NCBI RefSeq assembly: GCF_009915155.1
Contig: NZ_JAABLM010000001.1
Span: forward strand, 124,001 to 188,000
DNA from: Flavobacterium ichthyis
GTDB taxonomy: Bacteria; Bacteroidota; Bacteroidia; Flavobacteriales; Flavobacteriaceae
DNA length: 64,000 nucleotides
Direction of reading: 5' to 3'
Positions 1-9,020 of this stretch are shown in pieces. Below the pieces are notes generated by a model. That model did no database searches. It was not told the DNA's origin and saw nothing but the letters and a program-made list of their open reading frames with translations. Each line of letters begins with the position of its first letter. Positions within the stretch are counted from its first letter, which is position 1. The position numbers were made by a program, and so were the translations under genes.

Positions 1-1391
1 AATCAGGGAAATTTGTGGTGGCTTATTCCAATGTCATTTCGCAAAAAGATTACTACGTAAACTCTGTTGCCGATACGATTTATTTGAATCCTGTGGGTGA
101 AATGGATTTTAAAGGGCTTTCGTCTGAAGTGATGTTTTTCAAAGATTTTCAGGAAAAAACCGGAATTAAAATGGAAGTTATCCGCCACGGAAAATACAAA
201 AGTGCGGTGGAACCTTACCTTGCCAACGAAATGAGTGATGCCAATCGTGAACAAATTTCGGCCTTGCTCAATTCTATTTGGGGTTCGATGGTGACTGACA
301 TTTCTAAAAGCAGAAATGTTTCAGTGGAACGCTTAAACGAAATTGCCGATAATCTTTTGGCAAGAACTCCCGAAATGGCAAAATCTGAAAAATTGATTGA
401 CAAAATTGCTTACGAAGACGAATACCACAACGGAATCCGCAAAGCTTTGAAAGTGGATAAAGACAAAGATTACAACACGGTTAGCATTTTAGATTATGCC
501 GAAAAAACGGCAACTTCGGGTAAAAAATCTTCCGAAAATACCATTGCCGTAATTTATGCCCAAGGAACCATTTTAGGTGGTGAAGGCGATGTAAATATCA
601 TTGGCGAAGGTTCGATGAGACGCGCCATTGAAGAAGCCAGAACCAATAAAAAAATCAAAGCCATTGTGTTGAGAATCGACAGTCCTGGAGGAAGTGCTTT
701 GACTTCGGAATTAATTTGGAGAGAAATAGAAATTACTAAAAAAACCAAACCGGTTATCGTTTCGATGGGGAATGTGGCGGCTTCGGGAGGTTATTACATT
801 GCTTGTAATGCCAACGAAATTTTTGCCGAACCAAACACCATTACGGGTTCGATTGGGGTTTTTGGAACTTTACCAAATTTGACGAAAATTACTAACGACA
901 TCGGGATTCACACCGAACAAGTCAATACGCACAAAAATGCAGCGGGTTACAGCGTTTTTATGCCACTTGACGAAACCACAAAAATGACGATTCAGGAAAG
1001 TGTAGAAAATATTTACAAAACTTTTGTAACACGTGTGGCAACCGGCAGAAAAATGACGTTTGCACAAGTGGACAGCATTGCTCAAGGTCGTGTTTGGACT
1101 GGTGTTGATGCGCAAAAAATAGGTTTGGTGGACAAACTCGGTGGTTTAGACCAAGCCATTGCCGCCGCTGCCAAAAAAGCCAATTTAAAAGATTATAAAA
1201 CCAAAAATTTCCCTGAATATGAGAAAAATTTTGGCGATTTCTTCGGTGGAATGCCGTTTATGCAAACTCGTGAAGAATTTATAAAAGAGGAAGTTGGCGA
1301 AGAAAACTACCGCATGATTGAACAAATCAGACGCATGAGTGCTCAAAAAGGAATTCAGGCTTTAATGCCATTTGAAATCAATATTAATTAG
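1..1391 (+). CDS. sppA: Signal peptide peptidase SppA, 67K type (5' end outside window)
   Basis: Membrane-bound serine protease that degrades cleaved signal peptides. The frame is open to the left edge, so the N-terminal membrane anchor and start codon lie outside; about 462 residues are visible. Counting from the GTG at 15, the Lys of the catalytic dyad lies in the YKSAVEP motif (residue 62) and the nucleophile Ser is in NVAASGGYY (residue 257). Both halves of the tandem peptidase domain are therefore present, as in the E. coli-type long SppA, and RIDSPGGS precedes the Ser. The C-terminus is intact and a hairpin terminator follows. Family assignment is firm. Confidence 0.93.
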   Translation, partial: SGKFVVAYSNVISQKDYYVNSVADTIYLNPVGEMDFKGLSSEVMFFKDFQEKTGIKMEVIRHGKYKSAVEPYLANEMSDANREQISALLNSIWGSMVTDISKSRNVSVERLNEIADNLLARTPEMAKSEKLIDKIAYEDEYHNGIRKALKVDKDKDYNTVSILDYAEKTATSGKKSSENTIAVIYAQGTILGGEGDVNIIGEGSMRRAIEEARTNKKIKAIVLRIDSPGGSALTSELIWREIEITKKTKPVIVSMGNVAASGGYYIACNANEIFAEPNTITGSIGVFGTLPNLTKITNDIGIHTEQVNTHKNAAGYSVFMPLDETTKMTIQESVENIYKTFVTRVATGRKMTFAQVDSIAQGRVWTGVDAQKIGLVDKLGGLDQAIAAAAKKANLKDYKTKNFPEYEKNFGDFFGGMPFMQTREEFIKEEVGEENYRMIEQIRRMSAQKGIQALMPFEININ

Positions 1392-1419
1392 TGGGTTAGT
1401 TTTATTATCTAAAGAAAGG

Positions 1420-1447
1420 ACCGGAAGTAACATTCCGGTTTTTTTTT
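1420..1447 (+). terminator. Rho-independent terminator after sppA
   Basis: Stem ACCGGAA (1420-1426) pairs with TTCCGGT (1433-1439) and a run of T follows at once. It lies 29 bp after the sppA stop. Confidence 0.8.
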
Positions 1448-1536
1448 ATTTTTAGTCAAAAAAAAAAGCTATTTATTTCATCCTTAAATAGTATGGTTTA
1501 ATTTTTGTTGTATAATTTCGCAAAAAAAATATCGTC

Positions 1537-4122
1537 ATGCTTAAAAAAATTTTAAAAGCCACAGGAATTATTTTACTCTTGCTCATCATAGCTCTAGCAG
1601 TAACTCCTTTTTTATTCAAAGACAAAATAAAACAACTTGTCTTAAAGTCGATTAATGAACAAGTTGATGCCACCATTGCCGTGGAAGATGTGGATTTAAG
1701 TTTATTCAAAAGTTTTCCGCAAGCCAACGTTACCATTAACAAATTAAGCATTATCAATAAAGCGCCATTTGCCGGAGATACTTTGGTTTATTCCGAAGAA
1801 TTGAATTTAAAAATGTCGGTGAAAGAACTTTTTAAAGGTGATGGCGAAGCAATGAATATCGAGTCTTTTTATGCCGAAAATTCAAAAGTGAATATTTTGT
1901 TTGACAAAAACGGACTTGGGAATTTTGACATTGCCATCAAAGATGAAAAAGACAAAAAAGAAGATGGCGAAAGCAAACCATTTGCCTTAAATATCCAGAA
2001 TTATGAACTGGAAAATTTCAGGTTTAAATATTATGATGATCGTTCAAAAGTGAAAATGGTAATTGACAGTTTGGACCACACGGGAACGGGAAATTTTGCC
2101 GAATCAAAATTAGATTTGGACACCAAAACCACAGCAACCGTTTCACTCGACATGGATAAAACCAACTATATGAAAAAAATCAAGTTGGATTTAGAAGCGA
2201 TTTTAGGTATTGATTTAGACCAAAGCATTTACACTTTTAAAGAAAATAAAGCGATGATCAACCAATTACCGCTTACTTTTAATGGTTTTATCAAATTATT
2301 AGAAACCGGTCAAGAATACGATTTAACGTTTCAAACGCCAACTTCTTCTTTCAAAAACTTTTTGGGTGTGATTCCTGAAACTTATGCTGGAAACCTTGCC
2401 AATGTGGAAACCACTGGAGATTTTATGGTAAAAGGTTTTGCCAAAGGCATTTATTCTGAAACAACAATTCCGAAATTTAATTTGGCGATTGCTTCTAATA
2501 ATGCTTCTTTCAAATATGCCGATTTGCCTAAAAAAGTAGAAAATATTATCATCGACACCAAAATCATCAATGAAACCGGAACTTTGAACGATACTTACGT
2601 GAATTTGGACAAACTTTCGTTTAAAATTGATCAGGATATTTTTAATGCTAAAGCAAATGTCAGAAATGTAGTTGAAAATCCGTTAGTTGATGCTAAATTA
2701 AACGGAACCATCAATTTGGCGAATGTTTCAAAAGCGTATCCTATTAAATTGGAAACGCCTTTAACCGGAATTTTAAAAGCCGATATTGCTACAAAATTCG
2801 ATATGAAATCTGTGGAAACGAATAATTACGACAAAATTTTAGCTTCAGGAAATGCTACGATTTCAGGTTTTAAATATGTGGACGAAGACAAAAAAACGTA
2901 CACCATTAATACAGCTTCGGCACAATTTAACAACCAAAAAATTAATTTGCAACAATTGAACATGACCACCGGAAAAACTGATTTAGCCATTAATGGTACG
3001 TTAGAAAATTTCTTGGGTTATACGTTTAAAAATCAGGAATTACGTGGAAATTTCACGGCAAAATCCAATCAGTTTTTAGTATCGGACTTTATGACCAAAA
3101 CCGAAACCACCGTGAATAACAAAACCACCACAACAGAAGCGGTGAAAGTTCCGAAATTGTTGAATGTGAGTTTGAATGCAACGGCAAATAATGTGGTTTA
3201 TGACAATTTGAACCTTAAAAATGTTTCCGGAAAAGTGATGATTAAAGACGAAACGGTTTCGCTACAGGGTTTGAAAACCAATATTTTTAACGGGTTGATT
3301 ACGGCAACCGGAAATGTTTCGACTAAAACCGCTAAACCTACTTTCAACATGAATTTAGGATTAAATACAGTTGACATTTCGCAAGCGTTTACGCAATTAG
3401 ACATGCTGAAAAAAATTGCACCAATTGCCGACGTGATTAACGGAAAATTAAATTCAACCATTAAACTTTCGGGGAATTTAGATGCGAAAGAAATGACTCC
3501 GGATCTCAATACTTTAAGCGGTGATTTGCTGGGACAATTCCTTTCAACAACCATCAATGCTAAAAATTCTGTGGTGCTGAACAAGTTGGATGAAAAGGTG
3601 AATTTTATTGATTTGCAAAAATTAAATTTGAATGATTTAAAAGCCAATCTTAGTTTTGAAAATGGTAAAGTAAACGTAAAACCATTCGACCTAAAATACC
3701 AAGATATTAAAGTGAATATTGGCGGTCAACATGGTTTTGACCAATCGATGAGTTATAATTTAAAATTTGATGTTCCGGCAAAATATTTAGGAACCGAAGC
3801 CAATAAATTAATTGCAAAATTAACTCCGGCAGAAGCCAATAAATTAGAGAATATTCCGGTAACGGCAATGCTATCGGGGAATTTTAAAAACCCTAAAGTT
3901 TCGACTGATATTCAATCTGCTGTAACGAAGTTAACCACGCAATTGATTCAGGCGCAAAAAGACAAATTAGTCAACCAAGGGAAAGATGCATTAGGAAATC
4001 TTTTGGGCGGAAACAAGCCGAAAGACACAACCAAAACGCAAACGCCAACTGTGAAAGAAGACGTAAAAACCAAAATTGGGGAAGGAATCAAAGGATTATT
4101 CAACAAAAAGAAAAAAGAGTAA
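1537..4122 (+). CDS. AsmA-like family protein, inner-membrane anchored
   Basis: Large protein (861 aa) of the AsmA type, a family linked to phospholipid and outer-membrane homeostasis. One membrane segment lies at residues 9-27, followed by the typical AsmA N-terminal pattern (SINEQVDATIAVEDVDLSLF). A long beta-rich periplasmic part with repeated 'N-G-T/D' strands extends to about residue 800. The C-terminus is low in complexity and rich in Lys and Gly (LLGGNKPKD... FNKKKKE). The start ATG at 1537 gives the membrane anchor directly. It lies alone between sppA and a convergent gene, with terminators on both sides. Function beyond the family is not shown. Confidence 0.8.
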   Translation: MLKKILKATGIILLLLIIALAVTPFLFKDKIKQLVLKSINEQVDATIAVEDVDLSLFKSFPQANVTINKLSIINKAPFAGDTLVYSEELNLKMSVKELFKGDGEAMNIESFYAENSKVNILFDKNGLGNFDIAIKDEKDKKEDGESKPFALNIQNYELENFRFKYYDDRSKVKMVIDSLDHTGTGNFAESKLDLDTKTTATVSLDMDKTNYMKKIKLDLEAILGIDLDQSIYTFKENKAMINQLPLTFNGFIKLLETGQEYDLTFQTPTSSFKNFLGVIPETYAGNLANVETTGDFMVKGFAKGIYSETTIPKFNLAIASNNASFKYADLPKKVENIIIDTKIINETGTLNDTYVNLDKLSFKIDQDIFNAKANVRNVVENPLVDAKLNGTINLANVSKAYPIKLETPLTGILKADIATKFDMKSVETNNYDKILASGNATISGFKYVDEDKKTYTINTASAQFNNQKINLQQLNMTTGKTDLAINGTLENFLGYTFKNQELRGNFTAKSNQFLVSDFMTKTETTVNNKTTTTEAVKVPKLLNVSLNATANNVVYDNLNLKNVSGKVMIKDETVSLQGLKTNIFNGLITATGNVSTKTAKPTFNMNLGLNTVDISQAFTQLDMLKKIAPIADVINGKLNSTIKLSGNLDAKEMTPDLNTLSGDLLGQFLSTTINAKNSVVLNKLDEKVNFIDLQKLNLNDLKANLSFENGKVNVKPFDLKYQDIKVNIGGQHGFDQSMSYNLKFDVPAKYLGTEANKLIAKLTPAEANKLENIPVTAMLSGNFKNPKVSTDIQSAVTKLTTQLIQAQKDKLVNQGKDALGNLLGGNKPKDTTKTQTPTVKEDVKTKIGEGIKGLFNKKKKE

Positions 4123-4130
4123 TCATCAGA

Positions 4131-4159
4131 AAGGTCGGAAATCTATCCGGCCTTTTTTT
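4131..4159. terminator. Terminator between convergent genes
   Basis: AAGGTCGGA (4131-4139) pairs with TCCGGCCTT (4146-4154) with one G.T pair, followed by T7. It serves the plus-strand AsmA-like gene. The stem overlaps the end of the opposing gene only at the T-run. Confidence 0.75.
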
Positions 4160-4955
4160 ATGCAATGTTAATCCCTACAACGTACCCTTCAAAACTTCGG
4201 ATATTGAAAACTCTACCGTCTTCAAACATTAAATATTGCCCTTTAATTCCAATTAATTTTCCCGAGAATGAATGCGTTTTATCTAAATTTAAACCAGTTA
4301 CTTTTTTCGGATAATCTAAAACAGGGTAATTTAAAACCAAATGTTCGTGTAAATCAGTATTGAAATATGGTAGAACTTCCGCTGGTAAAAAGGCTTCAAT
4401 TTTTAATTTTTCTTCCAATAAATCTAAAGTCAACACTTCATTTTGCAACATTTTGCGCCAATTGGTTTTGTCCACAAAATGATTTTTCAGCGCCACTTCG
4501 GTAATTCCGGCTAGATAACGGTTGGGAACTTCTATCACAGAAACCGCTTCGCAAGCACCTTGATCAATCCATCGTGTGGGAACTTGTGTTTTTCTGGTAA
4601 CCCCCACTTTTACATCGCTGGAAAGTGCCAAATACACTACGTGAGGCTGTAATTGCACTCGGGTTTCATAATCTAAATCTCTATCGGCAATACCCAAATG
4701 TGCGGTACTCAATTCCGGACGCATGATCCAATCGCCAACTGCAGGACTGCTGTAAAAACAATCATAACAAAATCCCTGGCGAAAAATTTTCTTTTTTTTG
4801 GCACAATTCAAACATTGGTATCCTAAAAAATTAATCTCTACCGATTTTCCGATAGCTTGATTGACATTTAAAAAATTATTGTCGAACGTAAGAAAATACT
4901 GAATAGGATTGGCCAATTCAGTTTCCATTTTTGAAAGTACGCCTTGGTATTGCAT
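4158..4955 (-). CDS. DUF2797 domain protein
   Basis: 265-aa cytosolic protein. A zinc-ribbon-like segment CLNCAKKKKIFRQGFCYDCF (four Cys, about residues 49-68) is followed by a central block VVYLALSSDVKVGVTRKTQVPTRW. That block resembles the GIY-YIG-like core of the DUF2797 family, with the Arg and a conserved 'WIDQGA' after it. No function is established for the family. No signal peptide or membrane segment. It ends against the convergent AsmA-like gene, and to its right begins the repeat-rich Rhs region. Confidence 0.75.
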   Translation of the reverse strand: MQYQGVLSKMETELANPIQYFLTFDNNFLNVNQAIGKSVEINFLGYQCLNCAKKKKIFRQGFCYDCFYSSPAVGDWIMRPELSTAHLGIADRDLDYETRVQLQPHVVYLALSSDVKVGVTRKTQVPTRWIDQGACEAVSVIEVPNRYLAGITEVALKNHFVDKTNWRKMLQNEVLTLDLLEEKLKIEAFLPAEVLPYFNTDLHEHLVLNYPVLDYPKKVTGLNLDKTHSFSGKLIGIKGQYLMFEDGRVFNIRSFEGYVVGINIA

Positions 4956-5084
4956 TTGATTGATGGATTAAAGGTCTTTGAAAACTAAAAAAGTAAGTCA
5001 ACGAGCCCATTATTTTTGTAAAACATCAAAATTAAGCCAAATTCGTAAACGTCATAGTAATTTCAAGAAATAATAATAGCGAAG

Positions 5085-5379
5085 TTTAGCAAACACGTAT
5101 TAATTTTTCAGCGGTGTTCGCTGAATCTCCGCGATACTCCGATTTCTCCAAAAGGTAAATTTAGGAAATATGAACGCTCAATGATATTTTTTTTGAAGTC
5201 GTTAAATGTTTTGCATTTGGTAAATACTTTCGCAAAATTCCCCTCTCGAGAGGGGCTAGTTAGGGGTGTGTTAAGTTCAAACTAGTTAATCAATTTCTTA
5301 TTTATTAAAACAGAGCCTACTGTTGCCAATATAGTTTTATTTTTTTCAGGCACGGATTACAAATCCGCGCCATCGGGTT
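5085..5379 (-). repeat. Rhs-associated long repeat, copy 1 (solo)
   Basis: First of four related copies (others at 6795, 8681, 10360). Shared landmarks are CACGTATTAATTTTTCAGCGG at the left, the palindrome CCCCTCTCGAGAGGGG, AACAGAGCCTACTGTT, and a right end GGCACGGATTACAAATCCGC followed by GCCATCGGGTT. This copy has no Rhs core to its left, so it is a solo relic. Its right end joins a truncated regulator gene. The 129 bp between the DUF2797 gene and this copy hold no recognisable feature. Confidence 0.85.
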
Positions 5380-5381
5380 AT

Positions 5382-5540
5382 TTGATTGGCGAAGCCAAAG
5401 AAGCCGAGTTTTTAAAAGACCCTACTATGTTGAAGAGATTTCAAGAGATTGACCAGCTCACAGAAAAAGACAAAGAATGTGTATTCTCTCTACTCGATGC
5501 ATACCTTGCTAAAGGTAAACTACAAGCGTTTTTAAAATAA
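5382..5540 (+). pseudogene. 3' remnant of an XRE-family transcriptional regulator
   Basis: In-frame reading gives LIGEAKEAEFLKDPTMLK... and ends ...SLLDAYLAKGKLQAFLK, about 52 codons before TAA at 5538. This is the C-terminal tail typical of Bacteroidetes XRE/HTH_3 regulators (D-YL-G ... FQEI--L-E-DK--V--LLDA-LAK-KL). The DNA-binding half is missing: the frame runs back into the right end of the Rhs-associated repeat, so the 5' part was replaced. A terminator follows the stop, as expected for a former intact gene. Confidence 0.75.
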
Positions 5541-5542
5541 CA

Positions 5543-5570
5543 AAAGCCACCTAAATTGGTGGCTTTGTTG
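5543..5570 (+). terminator. Terminator after the XRE remnant
   Basis: AAAGCCACC (5543-5551) pairs perfectly with GGTGGCTTT (5558-5566); GTTGTT follows. It can also stop the minus-strand Rhs cassette transcript coming from the right. Confidence 0.7.
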
Positions 5571-5573
5571 TTA

Positions 5574-5897
5574 TTATGGTTCGTCTTTCCATTTCTTGGT
5601 TTCCGAAGAATATGTTTTAGTATTATCAAAACCAATATTGAAATAGACTATATAGCTTAAACTATCTTTCTTCTCATAATAGGGTCCCTCGTTCATTGGT
5701 TCTACCAATCCTAATTCTTCTACTGTGTTTGGCAATCTGTTATGCTCACTTCTAAAAATTTCTATCTTGTTTACAAGTTCTTCTCCTTGATTTTTGTAAC
5801 TGTCATTTTCTTTGTTTCTAAACCAAAAAATTACCAAGGTTACAATTACCAATATTAGAACAAAAAACAAAAATACTCTTTTATAAATTGCTTTCAT
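5574..5897 (-). CDS. Small membrane-anchored protein, candidate immunity protein to Rhs tip 1
   Basis: 107 aa with one N-terminal membrane segment (residues 8-26) and a soluble part with a pilin-like stretch (ELVNKIEIFRSEHNRLPNTVEELGL). The ATG overlaps the stop of the upstream Rhs tip by one base (TAATG), suggesting coupled translation. In polymorphic toxin loci the gene directly after the toxin end is usually the immunity gene; that role is inferred from position only. No family was recognised. Confidence 0.6.
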   Translation of the reverse strand: MKAIYKRVFLFFVLILVIVTLVIFWFRNKENDSYKNQGEELVNKIEIFRSEHNRLPNTVEELGLVEPMNEGPYYEKKDSLSYIVYFNIGFDNTKTYSSETKKWKDEP

Positions 5898-6760
5898 TAT
5901 GGGTTGTCTTTAGTATAAACAGGTGTTGTTGTGTTATTTGTTCTTGTTGGCTTATCTGTGGGCTCTGTTGTTGGTAAATTATTATAATTAGGTGCATTTT
6001 TAGGGTCTGTTGCTCCTAATCCATTTAAGTAATTTTCCAATTGTTCTCCAAAGGTTAGGTTACTGTTCGGATCAAAATAATTTGCTCCAAAGTCTGCACC
6101 GTATTTATCACTTGGTAAATCTTCATAACTATATGCGGAGTGTTTAGCTGCAAATTTATCACTCATTTCTTGATGATAGCCATCTTGAACTGCTTCTCCG
6201 ACAGGATCCATTGTAGCTTGTCTTATTATGGTTTCTTGTCCGTGTCTCATATACTTAAACGACTCACTATTCATTAGCTCTTGTGCTTGCTGTTTTTGTT
6301 GCTTATATCCGTAAGCCTTTCCTGCATAGAACATAAAGTGAGCCATATCCATCCAGCCTCCTTTTTCGGTATAAATATAACGTCCTTCTTTCTTATTAAA
6401 ATATCTCGTCTGTGTTGGCAACGGTCTCATCTGCTCCCAACTGAATTCAGTATTACCTAAACTTCTCAAATAATTCCCCGCTTTCGATCCTGTATAATTT
6501 CCAACTCCTCGAGGACTATTATTTAGCAGAGCTCTGAACATAGCAGCAGTACCAACATATGGTTTTATTGGTTCACGTCCATCAGGATCTATCAGATTGA
6601 TTGGATTATTTAACGTATAAACGTACGGAGAAACACATGGGAACTTCTCGGCTAACGGGTCAACACTCATCCATATACTAATCTTCGGGTCATAATAGCG
6701 AGCACCGTAATAGTACATGCTTGTTTCTTCCGAGCTCCTTACCCTTAAATGGGTTGGCAT
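5897..6760 (-). CDS. Rhs C-terminal tip 1 with toxin-like end (frameshifted core)
   Basis: 287 aa. The conserved Rhs tip motif MYYYGARYYDPKISIWMSVD is at about residues 15-34, then LNNPINLIDPDGREP marks the usual end of the Rhs core. The variable C-terminus (from about residue 65) is unrecognised; it carries DLPSDKYGADFGANYF and a Pro/Thr-rich tail. Compared with the two other cassettes, the DNA between the MAEQHSF start (ATG at 6792) and the YYYGARYYDP motif has lost 6 nt and then 2 more. The shared ATG is thus out of frame, and the frame used here opens at a different ATG at 6760. It is either a pseudogene or expressed from this internal start. Confidence 0.65.
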   Translation of the reverse strand: MPTHLRVRSSEETSMYYYGARYYDPKISIWMSVDPLAEKFPCVSPYVYTLNNPINLIDPDGREPIKPYVGTAAMFRALLNNSPRGVGNYTGSKAGNYLRSLGNTEFSWEQMRPLPTQTRYFNKKEGRYIYTEKGGWMDMAHFMFYAGKAYGYKQQKQQAQELMNSESFKYMRHGQETIIRQATMDPVGEAVQDGYHQEMSDKFAAKHSAYSYEDLPSDKYGADFGANYFDPNSNLTFGEQLENYLNGLGATDPKNAPNYNNLPTTEPTDKPTRTNNTTTPVYTKDNP

Positions 6761-6794
6761 AGTCTTCGGTAAAACTATGTTGTTCCGCCATCGT

Positions 6795-7085
6795 TTAGCT
6801 CACACGTATTAATTTTTCAGCGGTGCTCGCTGAATCTCCGCGATGCTCCGATTTCTCCAAAAGGTAAATTTAAGAAAAATTAACTCCTGATAATATTTTT
6901 ATTTGGAGTCGATGAATGCTTCGCATTTGGTAATTACTTCCGCAAAATTCCCCTCTTGAGAGGGGCTAGGGGTGTGTTAAATTCAAACTAGTTAATCAAT
7001 TTGTTATTTCTTAAAACAGAGCCTACTGTTATCAATGTTGTTATTTTTTTATTTGGCACGGATTACAAATCTGCGCCATCGGGTT
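6795..7085 (-). repeat. Rhs-associated long repeat, copy 2
   Basis: About 290 bp, nearly collinear with copies 1 and 4. It lies directly upstream (minus-strand sense) of Rhs tip 1, and its right end is the palindrome GGCACGG...GCGCCATCGGGTT. The bases beyond the GGGTT differ from those at every other copy, which makes this a real boundary. Confidence 0.85.
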
Positions 7086-7164
7086 CGAATAAAAAATTAT
7101 AATCTTTTGACTCGTTAAAGAAAAAATAAGTTATCAATTTAATGGTTTGTAAAAAAACAGAAAG

Positions 7165-7189
7165 CAAAAAAGCCCAGTTAAGGGCTTTT
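7165..7189 (-). terminator. Terminator after the tip-2 immunity candidate
   Basis: AAAAGCCC (7168-7175) pairs with GGGCTTTT (7182-7189); on the minus strand a further T-run follows. It stops the transcript of the 7253-7849 gene. Confidence 0.7.
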
Positions 7190-7206
7190 AAGTTTGTTTG
7201 AGAGCA

Positions 7207-7247
7207 CGAGCGGGACGCTAGCGCCAGCAGGCTACGCTCGCGCTAGC
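7207..7247. repeat. GC-rich palindrome
   Basis: GCTAGCGC (7217-7224) and GCGCTAGC (7240-7247) form an 8-bp inverted repeat inside an unusually GC-rich island for this genome. The adjoining AACCCGATAG (minus strand) supplies the last codons and stop of the 7253-7849 gene. The same AACCCGATAG starts the REP-like element at 54195. Confidence 0.6.
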
Positions 7248-7252
7248 AAAGA

Positions 7253-7849
7253 CTATCGGGTTATCCAAAAATTTTGCCGATATTTAATACTATCCATTTT
7301 TCTTTGATAATTTAAATCATTTCTTTTAAATTTTAGATTTTTGAACTTTTTTTTAAAGATTATGCTCTTAAAAACATACTTTTTATTCCCATAACTTATT
7401 TCTATCCTATAGATTTTATAATGGTTGTCATAAAATATTACTCTTCTATAATTAGAGGTGCCATAGACATCTTCAATACTCACGTAAAAATCTTCGTGCA
7501 CCTTAGCAATTAAGTTGTCTGTTCTATTGGCAAAATCTTCTTTGCTGTATAGTGTATCGCTTAAAATCAATATCGTATTAAATTCGCGTCCGTTAGTGTT
7601 TTCCTTGAATGATGAATTATATTTCTTTAAAAGAGTAGTGTCTGAATACTTTTTATCTAGTGTCACTGACTCAACAATCTCTATCTCGTTTGGTGAATAT
7701 AATATCTTGACAGCCATCTTATTTTCATTATTTTGGCTCACATTTATTAAATCATCTATTACTAGTGAATCTTTTGTTTGACAGTTTAACAAAAGGCAAA
7801 AAAATAAAATAAATGAAAATTTTTCAATCTTTAATTTTACTGTTTTCAT
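7253..7849 (-). CDS. Lipoprotein, candidate immunity protein to Rhs tip 2
   Basis: 198 aa. The N-terminus has a lipoprotein signal (FILFFCLLLNCQTKD, lipobox Cys about residue 23), so the product should sit on the periplasmic side of a membrane. The rest is charged and beta-rich with no recognised family. It overlaps the 3' end of Rhs tip 2 by 26 nt, in line with coupled toxin-immunity expression. If it is the immunity protein, tip 2 would act in the cell envelope; this is inference from position and signal peptide. Confidence 0.65.
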   Translation of the reverse strand: MKTVKLKIEKFSFILFFCLLLNCQTKDSLVIDDLINVSQNNENKMAVKILYSPNEIEIVESVTLDKKYSDTTLLKKYNSSFKENTNGREFNTILILSDTLYSKEDFANRTDNLIAKVHEDFYVSIEDVYGTSNYRRVIFYDNHYKIYRIEISYGNKKYVFKSIIFKKKFKNLKFKRNDLNYQRKMDSIKYRQNFWITR

Positions 7850-8678
7850 TTTCTCGATGTTTAGCGGCTCGATCGAATGCCTTTTTAATTTCGGGATTTG
7901 ATGATAATTCTCGTCTTACGTTATTATATTGTTTTACGCCTTCATGCGACTGATCATTTTTATTCAAAGCTTCATGATCTTTATCCGTAATATTTCCCAA
8001 GCGAAAATATTCTTTAGCTTTTTCTACCCCATATTGTTCTATTACTTTTGTTATATAATCCACTTTTTCTGCATGAACCGCAAGTTCATGCGTAATAGTT
8101 TCCACTTGTTCAGAGTAACTAGTATGGCTATCTATAAACAAATCCACTACCAGTTTGCCTTCATTATTAATTGAAAAACGGGTTATGCCTTCCGCTCCAA
8201 TACCTCCCATGAATACAGTCTGTTCCTGAAGATTTTTAATCTTTACGTCGTAAACATTAAGAATTGCGTCCGAAAATTTGCCGTTTTTTTGCGCCTCAAC
8301 ACCATAAATGCTTTGATCTTTTTTCAAGAATTCCTTAATAAAACCTCCTCCATAGGACGTTTTGGTGAATTCTTTCATAGCTTGTAGAAAACTGTAAGCA
8401 TGATAGCCTTTAGTAGCATGCTTTCTTTTGCTTATATGCCATGGCACCACATCTCTTCCATCAGGATCCACTAAATTCACAGGATTCTGCATACAATAAT
8501 TATAAGGATTCCAACTAGGATATTTCTCCGCCAACGGGTCCACACTCATCCATATACTACTCTTTGGGTCATAATAACGAGCACCATAATAATACATGCC
8601 CGTTTCTTCATCCAGCTCCTTACCATTAAACTTAAATGGGTTAGAATAGTCTTCGGTAAAACTATGTTGTTCCGCCAT
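7824..8678 (-). CDS. Rhs C-terminal tip 2 with toxin-like end
   Basis: 284 aa. Begins MAEQHSFTEDYSNPFKFNG, followed by KELDEETGMYYYGARYYDP and NYCMQNPVNLVDPDGRDV, the standard end of an Rhs core. From about residue 77 the sequence is unique. A HELAVH segment lies at residues 197-202 (HExxxH, not a canonical HExxH), preceded by SYSEQVETIT. An in-frame TAA lies two codons before the ATG, so this is not joined to a full Rhs shell. It is a displaced C-terminal cassette. The toxin activity is unknown. Confidence 0.75.
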   Translation of the reverse strand: MAEQHSFTEDYSNPFKFNGKELDEETGMYYYGARYYDPKSSIWMSVDPLAEKYPSWNPYNYCMQNPVNLVDPDGRDVVPWHISKRKHATKGYHAYSFLQAMKEFTKTSYGGGFIKEFLKKDQSIYGVEAQKNGKFSDAILNVYDVKIKNLQEQTVFMGGIGAEGITRFSINNEGKLVVDLFIDSHTSYSEQVETITHELAVHAEKVDYITKVIEQYGVEKAKEYFRLGNITDKDHEALNKNDQSHEGVKQYNNVRRELSSNPEIKKAFDRAAKHRENENSKIKD

Positions 8679-8680
8679 CG

Positions 8681-8889
8681 TTTAGCTCACACGTATTAAT
8701 TTTTCAGCGGTGTTCGCTGAATGTTTTGCATTTGGTAATTGCTTCCGCAAAATTCCCTTCTTAAGAGGGGTTAGGGGTGTGTTAAGTTCAAACTAGTTAA
8801 TCAATTTCCTATTTATTAAAACAGAGCCTACTGTTATCAATGTGTTATTTTTTTATTTGGCACGGATTACAAATCCGCGCCCTCAGGAG
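8681..8889 (-). repeat. Rhs-associated long repeat, copy 3 (internally deleted)
   Basis: Same ends as the other copies, but about 80 bp are missing between two TGAAT motifs (GCTGAAT joined to GTTTTGCAT). It fits a deletion between short direct repeats. The right end reads GCGCCCTCAGGAG instead of GCGCCATCGGGTT. The next 130 bp up to the tip-3 immunity candidate hold only a short GC-rich motif (CGCTCGCGCCAGCAAGG). Confidence 0.8.
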
Positions 8890-9020
8890 TCATAGAATAT
8901 TACGCATTTATCAAGTTTGGCCATTGGAGTAGCAAAACATCAATTGTTTAATTACTAATTTAATGACATTTCGCTCGCGCCAGCAAGGGGCATGGATAAA
9001 AATCTTTGTCATCAGGCAAA

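Noticed and set aside
8060..8100. HELAVH in Rhs tip 2 as a zinc-protease motif
   Set aside because: The spacing is HExxxH, not HExxH; not enough for a catalytic claim.
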